Positions 45,301-55,724 are shown, counted from the stretch's first letter. The stretch: 64,000 bases of DNA from Nothophaeocryptopus gaeumannii (GCA_031771865.1 JASISA010000025.1:868001-932000), one strand, 5' to 3'. Made by a program: numbers and translations. The notes: generated by a model from the sequence alone, not told the origin.

Positions 45301-46143
45301 CTGCGCGCTGACAAAGGAGTGAAATGAGGAGCGCTGTGATATAGCGGACACACGCGCGTCTCGGGCATCGTCAGCTACGGGAAAGTCTCCGGGCACTCTC
45401 AGTGCGCTCGAGGCTGGGCGGGGAAGATTGCTGGAAGGAAGCGTTGCTCTCGGAGAGGCGACTTCAGCATTCGGCTGTGGCGCACTGACGGAGCGTGGAT
45501 TTGGTTTAAGGACCGGATACTCGACGTCTTTGTTGCCGAGGTGGAGAGTGGCATCGAGGAGGGTACGACCGTCCTTGCTTGGGCTCACGACGGATGTGAC
45601 AGATGCCACCGGTCGCGATGGGAGCGGCTTGTTTGTGGAAGCAGGCGTAAGCGTCGCCGGGGTCGCTGGCTTTACACTCTGCTCCATGCCCTGCATTATT
45701 AAGTGATCAGCGTGAAAGTAAGTTGGTCGTAAAGACGGAGGGCGCACGTTGGGTGCGGGAGAGACTTCCGCAGAGTTGTTTGCTGCCGGTGCACTTGAAA
45801 TGCGGGTCGGTGCCAGGTCTGAGGGGACTCCGGCAGCCAACGGAGGAGTCATCGTGCTCGGTGAAGTGCGGCGTTGCGGCAGCTTGGATGCAATAGACCT
45901 CGATCCAGGAGTCGTCTCATTGCGTGCGTTTCGATGCATGGGCGTGATAGTATTAGCTGAAGAGGATCTGGCCGGCGCAAGGGCACGTCCTGGCGGCGGC
46001 GTCGGCATCGTCTTGGGTCTGTGTGGGTGCGCACTCTCAGTCGGTGGAAAGTAGGCCTTGTTGGTGAGGTAGTATTCGGGGTCGTTGCGTCTGTGAGGGT
46101 CTGGTATCACTGCCGAATCTATGTCAGTCTTTGGCCCCTCCAT
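42352..46143 (-). CDS. Large disordered protein with C-terminal coiled coil
   Basis: A nearly unbroken frame of 1246 aa after removing intron 42580-42630 (gtaaga...ctaac...acacag, 51 nt, no stop, so retainable). Most of it is Ser/Thr/Pro/Arg-rich and predicted disordered, with SR-like segments (e.g. RSRGRAAWENVKGLFKKKDQ). Only the last 90 residues look structured: LYLDNLRKAEDNAREAKKNA and the following heptad-patterned helix ending MLQRVCKQLQHLPPREIARQ. No known domain is recognised. Short similar blocks recur (SEPGADSELSASATYSA and QEPAAGGELLASATTTA), suggesting internal repeats. The start is the first ATG of the frame, 46143; the frame extends 60 more codons upstream without an ATG. A scaffold role is only a guess. 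Confidence 0.65.
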   Translation of the reverse strand: MEGPKTDIDSAVIPDPHRRNDPEYYLTNKAYFPPTESAHPHRPKTMPTPPPGRALAPARSSSANTITPMHRNARNETTPGSRSIASKLPQRRTSPSTMTPPLAAGVPSDLAPTRISSAPAANNSAEVSPAPNVRPPSLRPTYFHADHLIMQGMEQSVKPATPATLTPASTNKPLPSRPVASVTSVVSPSKDGRTLLDATLHLGNKDVEYPVLKPNPRSVSAPQPNAEVASPRATLPSSNLPRPASSALRVPGDFPVADDARDARVSAISQRSSFHSFVSAQEPAGDCGPTEADVVILSDANNAASNFDEDFLSSTKGEVPRRAARTPSPEYPPRDQSLRKRSSRNSSIPTRTDSHRKASRVTNVTNAVAGSRAHSPSPASLSRPRPGSRAFGGRVPSLSRSINTPNSDQTVRQQTASRLPLQKPRLVDVKADNVSLRSASPLEPSPSFGRQRLGSPEPLRVLEHGKRRRLQRQNTNESMNSTDSSSVRMHDFAGVGHKFSRGKISAQSTPEGTTGLSSSEDDEMKTPTSQPYDLDSSTKPIHQFPRLRRHDESSMDISQASRPNRPPPSRSQRTGPLPTIHSQATLPVRTDDDVEDGHDASAKPVDLSVLSQRLTDMQAAHSWRMTQPTIEGDDMTERTRTSFKELLIETEQDDELCRNEGGPGLDKKTKSHIMRTLSALEGHGSTPVCNVDDDTLQHMFSTLAGSISNTSKSATLIASAAAAQRIVQQGPLDWTSSSEATYPDVGLCDYEENGVRKSIASLALAETSKAPHTSKWSDSTPSAPANPSDTPRDDKTRSIGYVSSSRIPSVATSSHVAKSGHASHVRNRRDDSPTLGGSQRGALSVKQARDNIPSRGGYRRTTAAAASKKTARTPESISKTVRKTESSQRGRDSTTATVKSAPAGSTRQVNEQRCNIEATLKADDAQTPRSRSRGRAAWENVKGLFKKKDQRIDSPPPVPSLAIQNANRTTRVQEPVADTEPFSLMATTDTLLADPSSNTQDGYHTTSIRKQEPAAETATDSQPFMSVSTTAPLSTMPPRSITNASEPGADSELSASATYSAHHFSTTTPSTVGAQEPAAGGELLASATTTADFTDMPARSPPLLPAPTPALASEERSASYALEAADMLSPRNTSSHRSGPEVVASFARTLISNAENEDSDERKTRLRYFATVRPSYHVHLSQSLTLTQGLTLYLDNLRKAEDNAREAKKNAHEAEASAQRARILAESAALSQHETQKAAEMLQRVCKQLQHLPPREIARQLVR

Positions 46144-47166
46144 CAACAACGTAGCAGCAAGCGCTGGCGACGACGATGGCGGTGGAGGCAGTGTCGAGAT
46201 GGCGTTGGAGCGAAGTCGAAGTGAACAGCGGCGAGAGATGTTTATCCAGGGGTGTGCGATCGGCGGAAGTGCGGCAGGCGGGCCGGGGTGCGAATAGCCA
46301 ATGGCTATTCCGTGTGATGCCAACAGTCGGGTCCGGTATTATCATTGCTATTGTGCGATGGATGCGAGGTGGCCAGCAAGAATAGACTCCGGTGTCCAGG
46401 TCCAAGTTCGATGAGATCCGTGACAATGAGGTTAGCGATGGTAGTATTCTTGAAGAGTCAGAGAGTGAGACGAGAAGGTACGCGACATGGCACGCGACTC
46501 GAGGTCGGGCATCGGCATCGGCATCGCGATGTTGGTGTTGATGTTGAGGTTGATGCAGCGGGGGCGGGGTTCCTGCAGCCTGCAGCGAAGCCGTTTGATT
46601 GCCAAACACGGAAGGCACGTCGACCGACCAGGTGGAGCGGCATAGTGCAGGCGTACCAGAGAACCTCGATTCTGAGTGGAATGCTATGTAAGCCTCATGC
46701 TATCTTCGTTGTAACCTACTGCTTCGATTGCACTGTGCTCATGGTGATGATGGGACTGCTGCTTCGCCGCACTGTCGCCTTCACCCATGACCGCTGGAGC
46801 TGCGACCGTTGGGCTCTCAACAGCCGGATTACGAATACAGCGCATCACCGCGTGGTTCATCATGAGCGGTTGGACCAGTGCTGAAGCTCTCAATTGTCTT
46901 GAGAGCATATATTACAGAGTATCCAGAGGATGGAAATCGCGCGAAGGACGTGAAAGGAGACGTGAAGTCGGGGAGGCTCAAAGCTTGCAGGGAGGCACGG
47001 TCCATTTCGCCGGCAGATCCTTCCGAGCCCGACGACTCCCGCTGCCCTGGTTGATAATTTCTCGAGTCTAACGAACACGTCCTCTTCTTCCCTCGTCCGC
47101 TCTTGTCTGTCTTCCTTCCATCACACTGCGTTTGCTTTGTTCGTGTCAAGGTCACACGTCGGCATC
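46144..47166. other. Divergent intergenic between giant disordered protein and GWT1
   Basis: About 1 kb holding both promoters. It contains GGCATC/GTTGAT-like simple repeats near 46505-46555. No gene is supported. Confidence 0.4.
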
Positions 47167-48846
47167 ATGACGCCGGAATACAAGGCGCAAAAGGAGGCCG
47201 CCGTGTCTTTTCTGGGAGGCGGTGGAATCTGGGAGATTAATCATGTTGCCCTAGTCGCTCCGGTGCGACCTTCTGCTTCATGCTTTCCAGGACATCGCTA
47301 ATCTCACAGGCAGGCCGCTGCCTTCTTGTGGGCTATGCTGCAGAGCCGACAAAACTTCTTCAAACCGTACACGATCCCTGCCGCGTTTACCGACTTTCTC
47401 ATCCAATGCTGCGCCATCCTGTTCGCCACGACCGTGTATGCTGGAGGCCCACAGATGCTAAACGGCCTGCTCATCCTTCCAGCTCTGGCCGCATATCTAC
47501 AGCCCAGCCCGGAAGCGCTGAAGGAGAAGACTGCAAAGCCTCCATCCAAGGAAGTTCCAAATGGAAAACCGAACGAGTCCAAGGATGATGAAGCTCACTC
47601 CGAAAAGGACCCGTTGCCTATCAAGCCTTTCGTCACCACCTACCGAGGCGCAATGATGATCATTACATGTGTATGCATCCTTGCCGTCGACTTTCCAGTA
47701 TTTCCTCGACGATTCGCCAAGACAGAGTCTTTTGGCACGTCTCTCATGGACTTGGGTGTGGGCTCCTTCGTCTTCGCGGCTGGTGTTGTCGCAGCACGTC
47801 AGAAGTTGAAGGAGGACATCACTGGGGCTCCATCAGTTTCGACGCGTCTACGGGATTCCATGCGTCATTCGCTTCCACTCTTCATCCTGGGCTTTGTTCG
47901 CCTTTGGAGTGTCAAGAGTCTCGACTATGCGGAGCACGTGAGCGAGTACGGTGTCCATTGGAACTTCTTCTTCACACTTGCACTACTTCCACCGGTCATG
48001 GCGGTTCTCCAGCCGCTCCTCAAATGGCTCCCTTACAATATCTTCGCCTTTATCCTGGCTATTGAATACGAGCTTATCCTCTTCTGTATCCCAGACATGA
48101 AGAGGTACATCATTTTGTCCGAGAGAATACAGGGAGATTGGCTATCCCAGAACCGAGAGGGAGTCTTCTCTTTCCTAGGCTATCTTGCGATCTTCATCGC
48201 TGGTATGGGCATCGGCCTCAACATCCTCACTCGCGATCCGGGCCCTGGTGCACCACTTACCGGGAAGAAGGACGTCCTCGACGAGGACGCCGACTGGCTG
48301 GCATCTGTTCTAGGAGCTGCAGAGAACGAGGATGATGAGGTGGAGCCAAAGCCACAGCCACCGATGGAGGTCCCTCCGCTAAGACCAGAGTGGCCAGAAA
48401 GCGCGCTTCCACGACTCGGAGCCTGGACGATTCTCTGGTTCATCTTTGCGCTCTGGGCCATGTGGCGATACGGACCGAGGCTATTCGTGTCTCGTCGTAT
48501 GGCTAACCTGGCATATGTGTGCTGGGTATGCTCTTTCAACACTGCGCAGCTGTTGCTGTTCTGCATCATCGAGACCGTGTTCTTCCCCAACATCTACGCG
48601 GCGAAGACTAAGGAGGGCGAGCGCCAGCGTATTCAGGATGCTACAAGTAAAGTCATGCAGGCATACAACCGCAACGGGTTGGCCATCTTCCTGCTTGCAA
48701 ACTTGCTGACTGGGGTTATCAACATCACCATGCCGACCATTTTCATGAGCGATGTGTCTGCGATGTCAGTTCTTGTTGCTTACATGGGAACTCTGACGAC
48801 CGTCGCTCTTGCGTTGGACCATTACAACTTATCTATCAAGCTCTAG
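47167..48846 (+). CDS. GWT1: GPI-anchored wall transfer protein 1 (inositol acyltransferase)
   Basis: Two exons with intron 47263-47313 (51 nt, acceptor aggcag) give 542 aa. The N-terminus YKAQKEAAVSFLGGGGIWEI and the following loop AAAFLWAMLQSRQNFF match Gwt1/PIG-W. About thirteen hydrophobic segments are visible, together with the landmarks DFPVFPRRFAKTESFGTSLMD and GFVRLWSVKSLDYAEHVSEYG. Gwt1 acylates inositol of the GPI precursor in the ER, an essential step for anchoring wall mannoproteins. It is the target of the gepinacin/manogepix class of antifungals (family knowledge). The GPI-anchored GH16 enzyme in this window is one of the products that depends on this pathway. Confidence 0.95.
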
Positions 48847-49669
48847 GTATATATGTAGACTCTATACGGTGCAAATGAATCCCTGTACGCGAGATATCGG
48901 ATAGACCTCGCTCCCTTGCCAACTCAATCTGCGACGCCTTGCCAAGCTGTCATCGCGTCTCATCAGCATTCCTCGCTGCTTCCATTTCTCTTCTATCACT
49001 TTTGAGGCTCGCGGTCAGTTGCTACCTATATGCATCGCTTGACAGTCATTCTCCCCAGCGAGTGACTACTTTATCGCGCCTGCTACAACAGGAAGCTAGC
49101 AAGACCTGTCTGTCTGTCACGGAATCGGCGACATGCGCACGTCGTATCAACACCTTTCATCATCCAGCGCCAGATCCAAGAGATGAAGTCTGCTTCAGTA
49201 TCTGAAGTGGCGGACCACTGGATTGCAGCATATCGCGACATGACCTTGGCGACGAGGGGCTGTCGCGTCTTGACGCGCTTGGCTATTTCTTGGACCTGCC
49301 GTCTCCAGCTCTGTGCTCCGACGCTTGTTACTCTACTATCACTTGGCGAGGTAACGTCAACTTACGAAGCCGTATGTCGTGCAGGAGAAGAGATGCGCCG
49401 AGAGATGCACTGCTGCAGCAGGATTGAGGAACGGCCAACCATTTGCGAGAATCATGAGTGATATTGCGGATATTCTACGCCATGACCGGACGGGGGAGGC
49501 GACTGCATAATGATTGAGGGTAGTATGCAGGTACGTCCGACAATTTGGCAGGAAGTTTGGACAAGAAGCAGGTGGGTTCTTGCGCGCATGGAATGATTTC
49601 TTATAAAAGGTACTCTACCTACCCATCAAGGTGGATGCCTTCGAGATCAATTGATACCGCTCTACTGTC
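48847..49669. other. Intergenic, promoter of the M28 peptidase gene
   Basis: About 820 bp between GWT1 and the peptidase gene, both on the plus strand. No gene or repeat is seen. A TATAAAA-like stretch near 49600 (cttataaaagg) lies about 65 bp before the peptidase start and is a plausible core promoter. Confidence 0.45.
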
Positions 49670-51301
49670 ATGGCTCGATCTATTCTTCCCTTGGCTGTTA
49701 CAGCATTGGTGACTCTGACTCGTGCTAGCTTTGGGCCTCTCGATCTCGCCGGGCGACAGACGAACGGGAGTGGGCCCGGATACGGAAAGCCACCAGTCGA
49801 CTCGAAAGCCCTCCAAGATGCGATCCAAGAGAGTGCTCTTGCAGCAAAGGCCAAAGAACTAGAAGATGCCGCCTACAGCACTCCACAACGCAACAGGGTG
49901 TTCAGCTCTCCGGGACATGAGAACACTTTGAAACTTATTGAGGGGTACTTGGATACCGTCAGCGACTACTATACATTCGGAAGACAGGAGTTCACTGCAC
50001 TCTATGCTGAAGCCAGTGGCAACTTCTCAGCTGGCGAGACTACCTACGCTCCGATCATCTACCAATACTCTACCTCTGGTGATGTGACGGCAAACTTTGT
50101 GCAAGTCTGAAATCTTGGCTGCAATGCTACCGACTTTCCAGCAGAGACTGAGGGCAGTATAGCTCTGATCTCGCGAGGATCATGCGAATTCGGTGTCAAG
50201 AGTGCATTGGCTGGCTCTGCTGGCGCTGTGGGTGCTGTCATCTACAACAACGCTCCTGGTGTCGTATCTGGCGGAACACTCGGACCTGGACCAAGACCCG
50301 AGGGCGAATATGTCCCAACAGTGGGTGTGTCTCAGGAGAATGGGACCGCGATCATCGAAGCTCTTGGTGCTGGTGCTGTAGAAGGCGTGCTTCAAGTTAG
50401 CAGCATTATCGAAAATCGCACTACGTAGGTCTCTCACCCTACCCACAATTCCAGACTTGCACTGACAATGACGAGATACAACATCATCGCAGATACCAAA
50501 GGCGGCGACAAGCAGAACATCCTCGCCCTCGGTGCCCACTCAGACTCCGTCTTCGCCGGTCCAGGTATCAACGACGATGGCTCCGGCACAATCGGCATCC
50601 TCGAAACCGCCCTCCAACTCGCCAAATACTCCACCAACAACGCCGTCCGCTTCTGCTTCTGGTCCGCCGAAGAATTTGGCCTCCTCGGATCAGAACATTA
50701 CGTAACAACTCTCCCAGATGCTGAACTCGACAAAATTCGCCTGTACCTCAACTTCGACATGATCGCCTCACCCAATTATTACACCGCCCTCTATGACGGC
50801 GACGGAAGCAGCTTCAACATCACCGGCCCGCCAGGCTCCGCCGAAGCAGAACATTTCTTCCAATCCTACTTCGAATCTCTCAACCTCCCATACACAGCCA
50901 CCGACTTCGACGGCCGCTCCGACTACGGCCCTTTCCTCGACGCCGCCATTCCAGCAGGAGGGGTCTTCACCGGTGCAGAAGGGATCAAAACTGAAGAAGA
51001 AGCTGCGTTGTTCGGTGGTGAAGCAGGCGTGGCCTACGACGTCAACTACCACCAAGCAGGTGATAACTATACCAACCTCAATTTTGTGGCTTTTACTCAG
51101 AATTCAAAGGCGATTGCTGCGGCGGTGGCGGAGTATGCGACGAGTTTTGAGGGGTTGCCGGTGAGGAATAGTACGGTGGGGACGAAGAAGGTGAGGAGGT
51201 TGAAGAGGCATTGGGAGCATCCGCATAAGAGGGGCCCGTTGAAGGCGAAGCATACGCATGTTGAGCATGATTGTGGAAAGGTGGAGAAGGTGTTTATTTA
51301 G
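49670..51301 (+). pseudogene. Secreted M28 aminopeptidase (PA-domain type) gene with one in-frame TGA
   Basis: A signal peptide (MARSILPLAVTALVTLTRAS) starts the protein. Then come a PA domain and an M28 zinc peptidase domain with metal ligands in LGAHSDSVFAGPGINDDGSG, SAEEFGLLGS, LNFDMIASPNYY and the final NYHQAGDNYTN. Introns: 50425-50475 (51 nt) joins ENRTT to YNIIADTKGG. In the PA domain the frame reads DVTANFVQV-stop-NLGCNATDFPA, with TGA at 50108-50110, in a segment that is continuous in homologues (commonly V-x-NLGC). Everything else, including the catalytic residues, is intact. It would be a vacuolar or secreted aminopeptidase of the Ape3/aminopeptidase Y type. An intron around the stop is unlikely because it would remove the NLGC motif. 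Confidence 0.75.
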
Positions 51302-51499
51302 AGCTATTGTTTGGCCATTTTGGTCATGAGGGAGTAGCAGAGCCGCTCGAGCCTCCATACCTATCAAACTGCGCATAGGCTGATGTACTAGCCGACCTTC
51401 GACTGTTTCTCCATGTCCAATCTTTTCCCCATGATTCTCGTTCGTGATCCGCAATCACAGTTGCAGATAGAGCCACTGGAAATGTCCCACTTACCCCTT

Positions 51500-52354
51500 T
51501 CACTCCGGTCCGCCAGGTGGAAAAGTCGCAAATATCCACCAAGCAACTCCAACGGCTGCGATACACATGATCTCAGGCAAGTTTTCCTTGGCGCGGTGCG
51601 ATATTGGCACGCACACCAGTCGCATGTAAGTCCATGCAAGCCTTGCAAGGTGCGGCATGAGAACAGCCATTCCCGGCGGATCAAAAACTGCGTACCAGAG
51701 CATATAGCCAACAAAGCCGCGCAACTCTCGAGGCGTATACCGTTTCGCCATTTGCTGAAAGTGAATGCGCTTCATAGGGTTTCGATAAGCGACAGTCAGC
51801 TGGTTCCGTGTGACCTTGGGTTGGCCGAGGAGCTGTAGGTCTTGTTCATTGCGAACCACCATGGCCTTGACGCGGAGAAAGTGTGTTCTCGGGTATGTAG
51901 CCAGGAGCTGCATCATGTGCAACTGATCCGATGTAATGTAGCAGTCTCGATGGAATTGAGATATTGACACCAGCATGGGCATTGGCTATGGCATCAGCTT
52001 GAGTACCAATGCGCTAAGGTCCACGAGCACAGGAAAGACTGCCGGGTTGTATGAGTCCAAGTCGCCGACCTTGAGGACGAAAGGGTTGGCGTCGTGGATT
52101 ATAAGACGCATTTCGTGTCGCATCTGCCGGCAGATGTTTGTGCATTGTCGGCGGCGGAGGAATTCGGGTGACATTAAATCCGGTCGCTCCGGGTACGTGA
52201 GCGTGTATGTCCAAATGGTGTTTCTGATCTCGGCTGGCAGTTCGAGGAGCTTGCTTGGTAGAGTTTGGTCAGGCTGAATAGCCGGCTGCTGATCTTTATG
52301 TAGGCCATTCTCTTGCGATTCTTCCTCGTCCCGCTTTTCGGAGTTTGGCGACAT
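51500..52354 (-). CDS. 2EXR domain protein with in-frame TAG or short intron
   Basis: The N-terminus has an acidic start (MSPNSEKRDEEESQENG) and then LLELPAEIRNTIWTYTL with CRQMRHEM further on, a 2EXR domain. After AVFPVLVDLSALVLKLMP the frame meets TAG at 51986-51988, then continues in the same phase with PMPMLVSISQFHRDCYITSD to a stop at 51500. A 45-nt segment (minus strand, 51986-52030: gtgctc...gctgat...ccatag) fits a small intron in phase and would remove the stop. Otherwise the gene has a nonsense codon. Both readings give one gene of about 270 aa. The C-terminal part has hydrophobic stretches near MLWYAVFDPPGMAVL and AAVGVAWWIFATF. No function is known. Confidence 0.55.
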
Positions 52355-53759
52355 GATCGCATTTGTTGTTGTAGAGCATGCAGGAACTGTGTCGGTTCAG
52401 TCGATGAAGCGACGAATGGTGACGGTGCTGAAGGCCAGCGTTGTGAAGCCCGGGCCAGCCGCGAGTTGTCGAGAATGCAGGTTGATATCAGTAGCGAAGA
52501 GGGAAGTACGGCTGAAGTTCGATTGTTTAGCGTTTGCAACAAACGCGACTGGGACCGCCGAAGTTCCGCGCACAGACCTGAAGCGGCATGTGACAACCCA
52601 TACATTCGCAGTCTGGGGTTGTTAGACTCGTCTTCCACAAGTATGCCAAGTCTTTGCGCAGCTGAACAATAATGCATCCGTCACCACTTTCTTTCACTGT
52701 CCACTTGCATCCTCTTTCTCGCCTTCTGTGCTACCAAACCGGTGCCTGCTAGAATCATGAGGTAGACACATATGAGCGCGTCAGATCCGGCCAGCCTTCC
52801 ACGGTGAATACACGACAGAAGCAGTATCAAATCTTTCAACATCAGTGTCGAAAATGAGGCTAAGGGTTTGCTTCCAACATGCGTTGCGACAGGAAGAGAC
52901 GCAAGGGTGAGCTGTTGTGGTGTGCAATGAGAGAGAGAATCGACGTGGGTCTGAGTGAATAGACTGACACCCGCTAGCGCCCGTGACCACCAGCCAATGA
53001 ATAGCCGTCGCGTCTCAAAGGTCAAGAATCACCACCAACTTCTCTTCTTCACTGCTGCATCGTCCGCGCTTCTGCACCATTGCCACCAAGACATTGTCCA
53101 CACGACTGGAAACGCTTCAGTCCTTCTATTTCATCCGATCTTGGCGCATTGCGAACCGCGACGAGGCCATTGGCCGCCGTTGTGCCGTCAGCAACTCGGA
53201 AGTCGTCTGGCGAAAGCTCTATCTCTACAGAACGCGTTCCCTTCAACGTCTCTGCAGCTTCAGCTTCTGTCGCAATTTTTGCGAAGCAGAGAGTGTAGAT
53301 GACATCGCGTTGACAAGTAGAATGGAGAATAGTGAACCTCAGAGGGAATCGCTGAATTCTGGCCTGAGGCAGACAAACCTCTCAGACTGCAAGCTTCTCG
53401 CCTGGAAGCTCACTTCGCACTCACCACGCGCGACAGGTGTGGCAACAGACGCAACATTTTATCAAGAGCCAGCTCGTGGGACTTGAGCCCATATATACTG
53501 TACATTGTGTCCTCGTGCCAAGACCATTTTTGCATTTCCCTCATGCGTCTGAGGCGTGTCTTGGTCGCACCACGAAGCCACCAAGCTCGCTAAGATCGTC
53601 ACAGTGCATCTTCCGCAGCGAATCGCTCCTCACCCATTAGCAAACTCCTCGCCGTCTCGCAGCTACGACGTCTGCATACACCCACCTCCATACACCCACC
53701 TCCATAATTTCACCTCAACCACCAGCAGCCGGCTGGCTGACCGCGATAGATCGGCGACG
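52355..53759. other. Intergenic, no gene seen
   Basis: About 1.4 kb between the 2EXR gene start and the peroxidase gene start. Several short frames overlap here, none with a domain. A 14-base tandem duplication lies at 53675-53702. Confidence 0.4.
53675..53702 (+). repeat. 14-bp tandem duplication, CATACACCCACCTC x2
   Basis: Two exact copies back to back, 57-85 bp before the peroxidase start codon, in its likely 5' UTR or promoter. Confidence 0.8.
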
Positions 53760-54836
53760 ATGCATGGCCCAAAAGCAAAGGCAAAGGTAAGAGACCGGCT
53801 TGAGTCTTCCTTTCTCTTCTTTTCCATCATCTCCATATCGTTTGAGAGCCAGCCTTGGACTATTGGAAGAAGAAGGGCACCAAAATGGGAATAGTCGGAA
53901 ACATCACCGGCGTGTTCGTGGACCTATCAGTCATAGCCTGGGACAATGGCCTCGCGATTCTGAACCTCGTCCTCCCAAAACTCAATGAAGGCCAAGTCAT
54001 ACCCCAAGGATGTCCGGGCCACCATCTCAGCTCATTCGGCGAATACGTGCCTCCTAAGGAAGGCGACTCCCGCTCAGCATGCCCCATGATCAATGCCATG
54101 GCGAATCACGGAATCCTCCCTCACGACGGAAAGAATATCAGCTTCAAGCAGATGAACGAGACGATCCGCCAGACATTTAATTTCGCACCGAGTTTTTGCT
54201 TCTTCGTCCCGAATTTCAGCGCCCGCTTCCTCAACAAATCGTACTTCTCGGACACATTCAACCTGGAAGATCTCAGCTTACATGCAAAGAATGCGATTGA
54301 GCATGATGCTAGTTTGACGAGACATGATGCGGCTCTTCAACCGGACCAAGGCAAACCGGACCAGGAACTCGTGGATCAGCTTCTGAAGGAGGCGACTGGG
54401 AAGATGCCCGATGGAACTGCCCAACTCACCAAGGCGGATCTTTCGAGGGCGTTGTCGAAAAGGAGGGCGGATGCGAGGAAGACGAATAAGGAGTATTCGG
54501 AGAGTTTCTTTCATAATATGTTTGGAAGTGCGAAGTACGAGAATGGTTTCTCAGTTCTGATGTTTGGTCCATACGCTGACTGATCCAAGCTCTGCCACAA
54601 TGTTGACGATCTTTGGTGGCCGGATTGAGGATCTGACGCCTATGTTGAAGGAAGAGCGGTTTCCAGAGCATTGGGAGCCGAGAATACTGGATCGGTATGG
54701 GTTGACGATGGCGAAGTACGTACCGGATCGAGTCTGGAGCTGCAATTTGTATTTTGTCATTACTGACCATGTGTGTAGGTTCAATGGCACAGTCATTCCA
54801 GTCGAGCGAGCCGTTGACCCCAAGAAGTTCGTATGA
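53760..54836 (+). CDS. Heme-thiolate peroxidase (chloroperoxidase family)
   Basis: Four exons (introns 53787-53848, 54535-54589, 54716-54778) give 298 aa. The proximal-heme region reads RSACPMINAMANHGILPHDG, where the family usually has PCP; here Pro is replaced by Ala but the Cys ligand is kept. The distal segment IEHDASLTRHD carries the expected E-H-D catalytic motif. The end is FGSANSATMLTIFGGR followed by the usual P-E-x-W segment and FNGTVIPVERAVDP. No secretion signal is visible; a hydrophobic N-terminal stretch lies around GVFVDLSVIAWDNGLAILNL. Relatives act on aromatic or unsaturated substrates, including in the dothistromin pathway. The first exon is uncertain; the ATG at 53885 is an alternative start. 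Confidence 0.8.
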
Positions 54837-54911
54837 GCCAAGGGTAAGTGAAGAATACATTAGATCATGGAAGATGCAGATGAAGAGAGAGGGCTGGAAA
54901 TTGCTGTCAAC

Positions 54912-55724
54912 CTAGATGTCCTCTCCAGCTATTCTCCTGATCAGTTGCGCGCATTCATCCGGCCGCGATAGAAACGGGCTGTGGCTAGCGCCTTCGAAGG
55001 TTACAATGCTCCACCTTTCCTTCTCGTCCGCGGGCATACTGTCGAACATGTAGGTCTTTGAGGTATGTGGCGGAGGTGCTCTGTCGTCTCCGCAAACGAC
55101 ATATGTGACTGGAAACTGCAACCAAGGTGTGTGCTTCGTGGTGCCCATGAACGCACTGTAGCTGTTCGGTACAACGTGTCTCGCGGCTTCTGCTGCTAGA
55201 TTTGGCTCAACGTCGTGATAGAAAGGCTCAATAGGTTCAGGCACGTATGCCCAAAAATCCTGTCCGACTTGTGTTACTACATGTGACATCAATGACACCT
55301 GCACAGATGTTCTGACACATACCTGCCTCCTCGCCCAGAGCGCGACTTTCCCACCCGCCCTGGTCAAACACGCAGTGCCTTGCGGTAGGACAAAAGCGGC
55401 CAGGTAGATCACATGCTTTATCTTCTTCCTCGTGGCTTCACTGGCTTCGCAGGCGGCTTCGCCTCCTGGGATGCCACCGTATGAATGATTGACGAGGAGG
55501 ATATTTTCGGCCTGCAATGCTGCTGCTTCCAAGACGTCTTTGATCGCGTCAATGTCGGCTTGCAAAGCGTTCTCTCGAGGGAGCTTTTCTGGGTCTGGTC
55601 CGGACGATGGGAGATCGAGCGTTGAGACTTTATATCCTGATCCTTCAAGCTTGGCCTTCAGGAACTGGAGGTGCCAGGCGCGATGGTATGCGCCGTGTAC
55701 GAGAACGACGTGCCATTGAGACAT
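54912..55724 (-). CDS. Alpha/beta-hydrolase (esterase-like)
   Basis: One frame of 270 aa starts MSQWHVVLVHGAYHRAWHL, with the oxyanion motif HGAYH. The nucleophile elbow is VNHSYGGIPG (x-H-S-x-G). The catalytic acid and His lie near GDDRAPPPHT and EGASHSPFLS. A 51-nt in-phase segment (minus strand 55268-55318, gtgtcagaac...taacacaag) has splice borders and no stop, so it may be an intron; removing it joins ARRQV to FGQDFWAYVP. The family comprises plant salicylate methylesterase/hydroxynitrile lyase-like enzymes and fungal unknowns, so no substrate can be given. Its 3' end faces the peroxidase gene across 75 bp. Confidence 0.75.
   Translation of the reverse strand: MSQWHVVLVHGAYHRAWHLQFLKAKLEGSGYKVSTLDLPSSGPDPEKLPRENALQADIDAIKDVLEAAALQAENILLVNHSYGGIPGGEAACEASEATRKKIKHVIYLAAFVLPQGTACLTRAGGKVALWARRQVCVRTSVQVSLMSHVVTQVGQDFWAYVPEPIEPFYHDVEPNLAAEAARHVVPNSYSAFMGTTKHTPWLQFPVTYVVCGDDRAPPPHTSKTYMFDSMPADEKERWSIVTFEGASHSPFLSRPDECAQLIRRIAGEDI

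Noticed and set aside
53094..53486. Overlapping open frames on both strands
   Set aside because: Neither shows a domain or codon pattern; the region is likely promoter or spacer.
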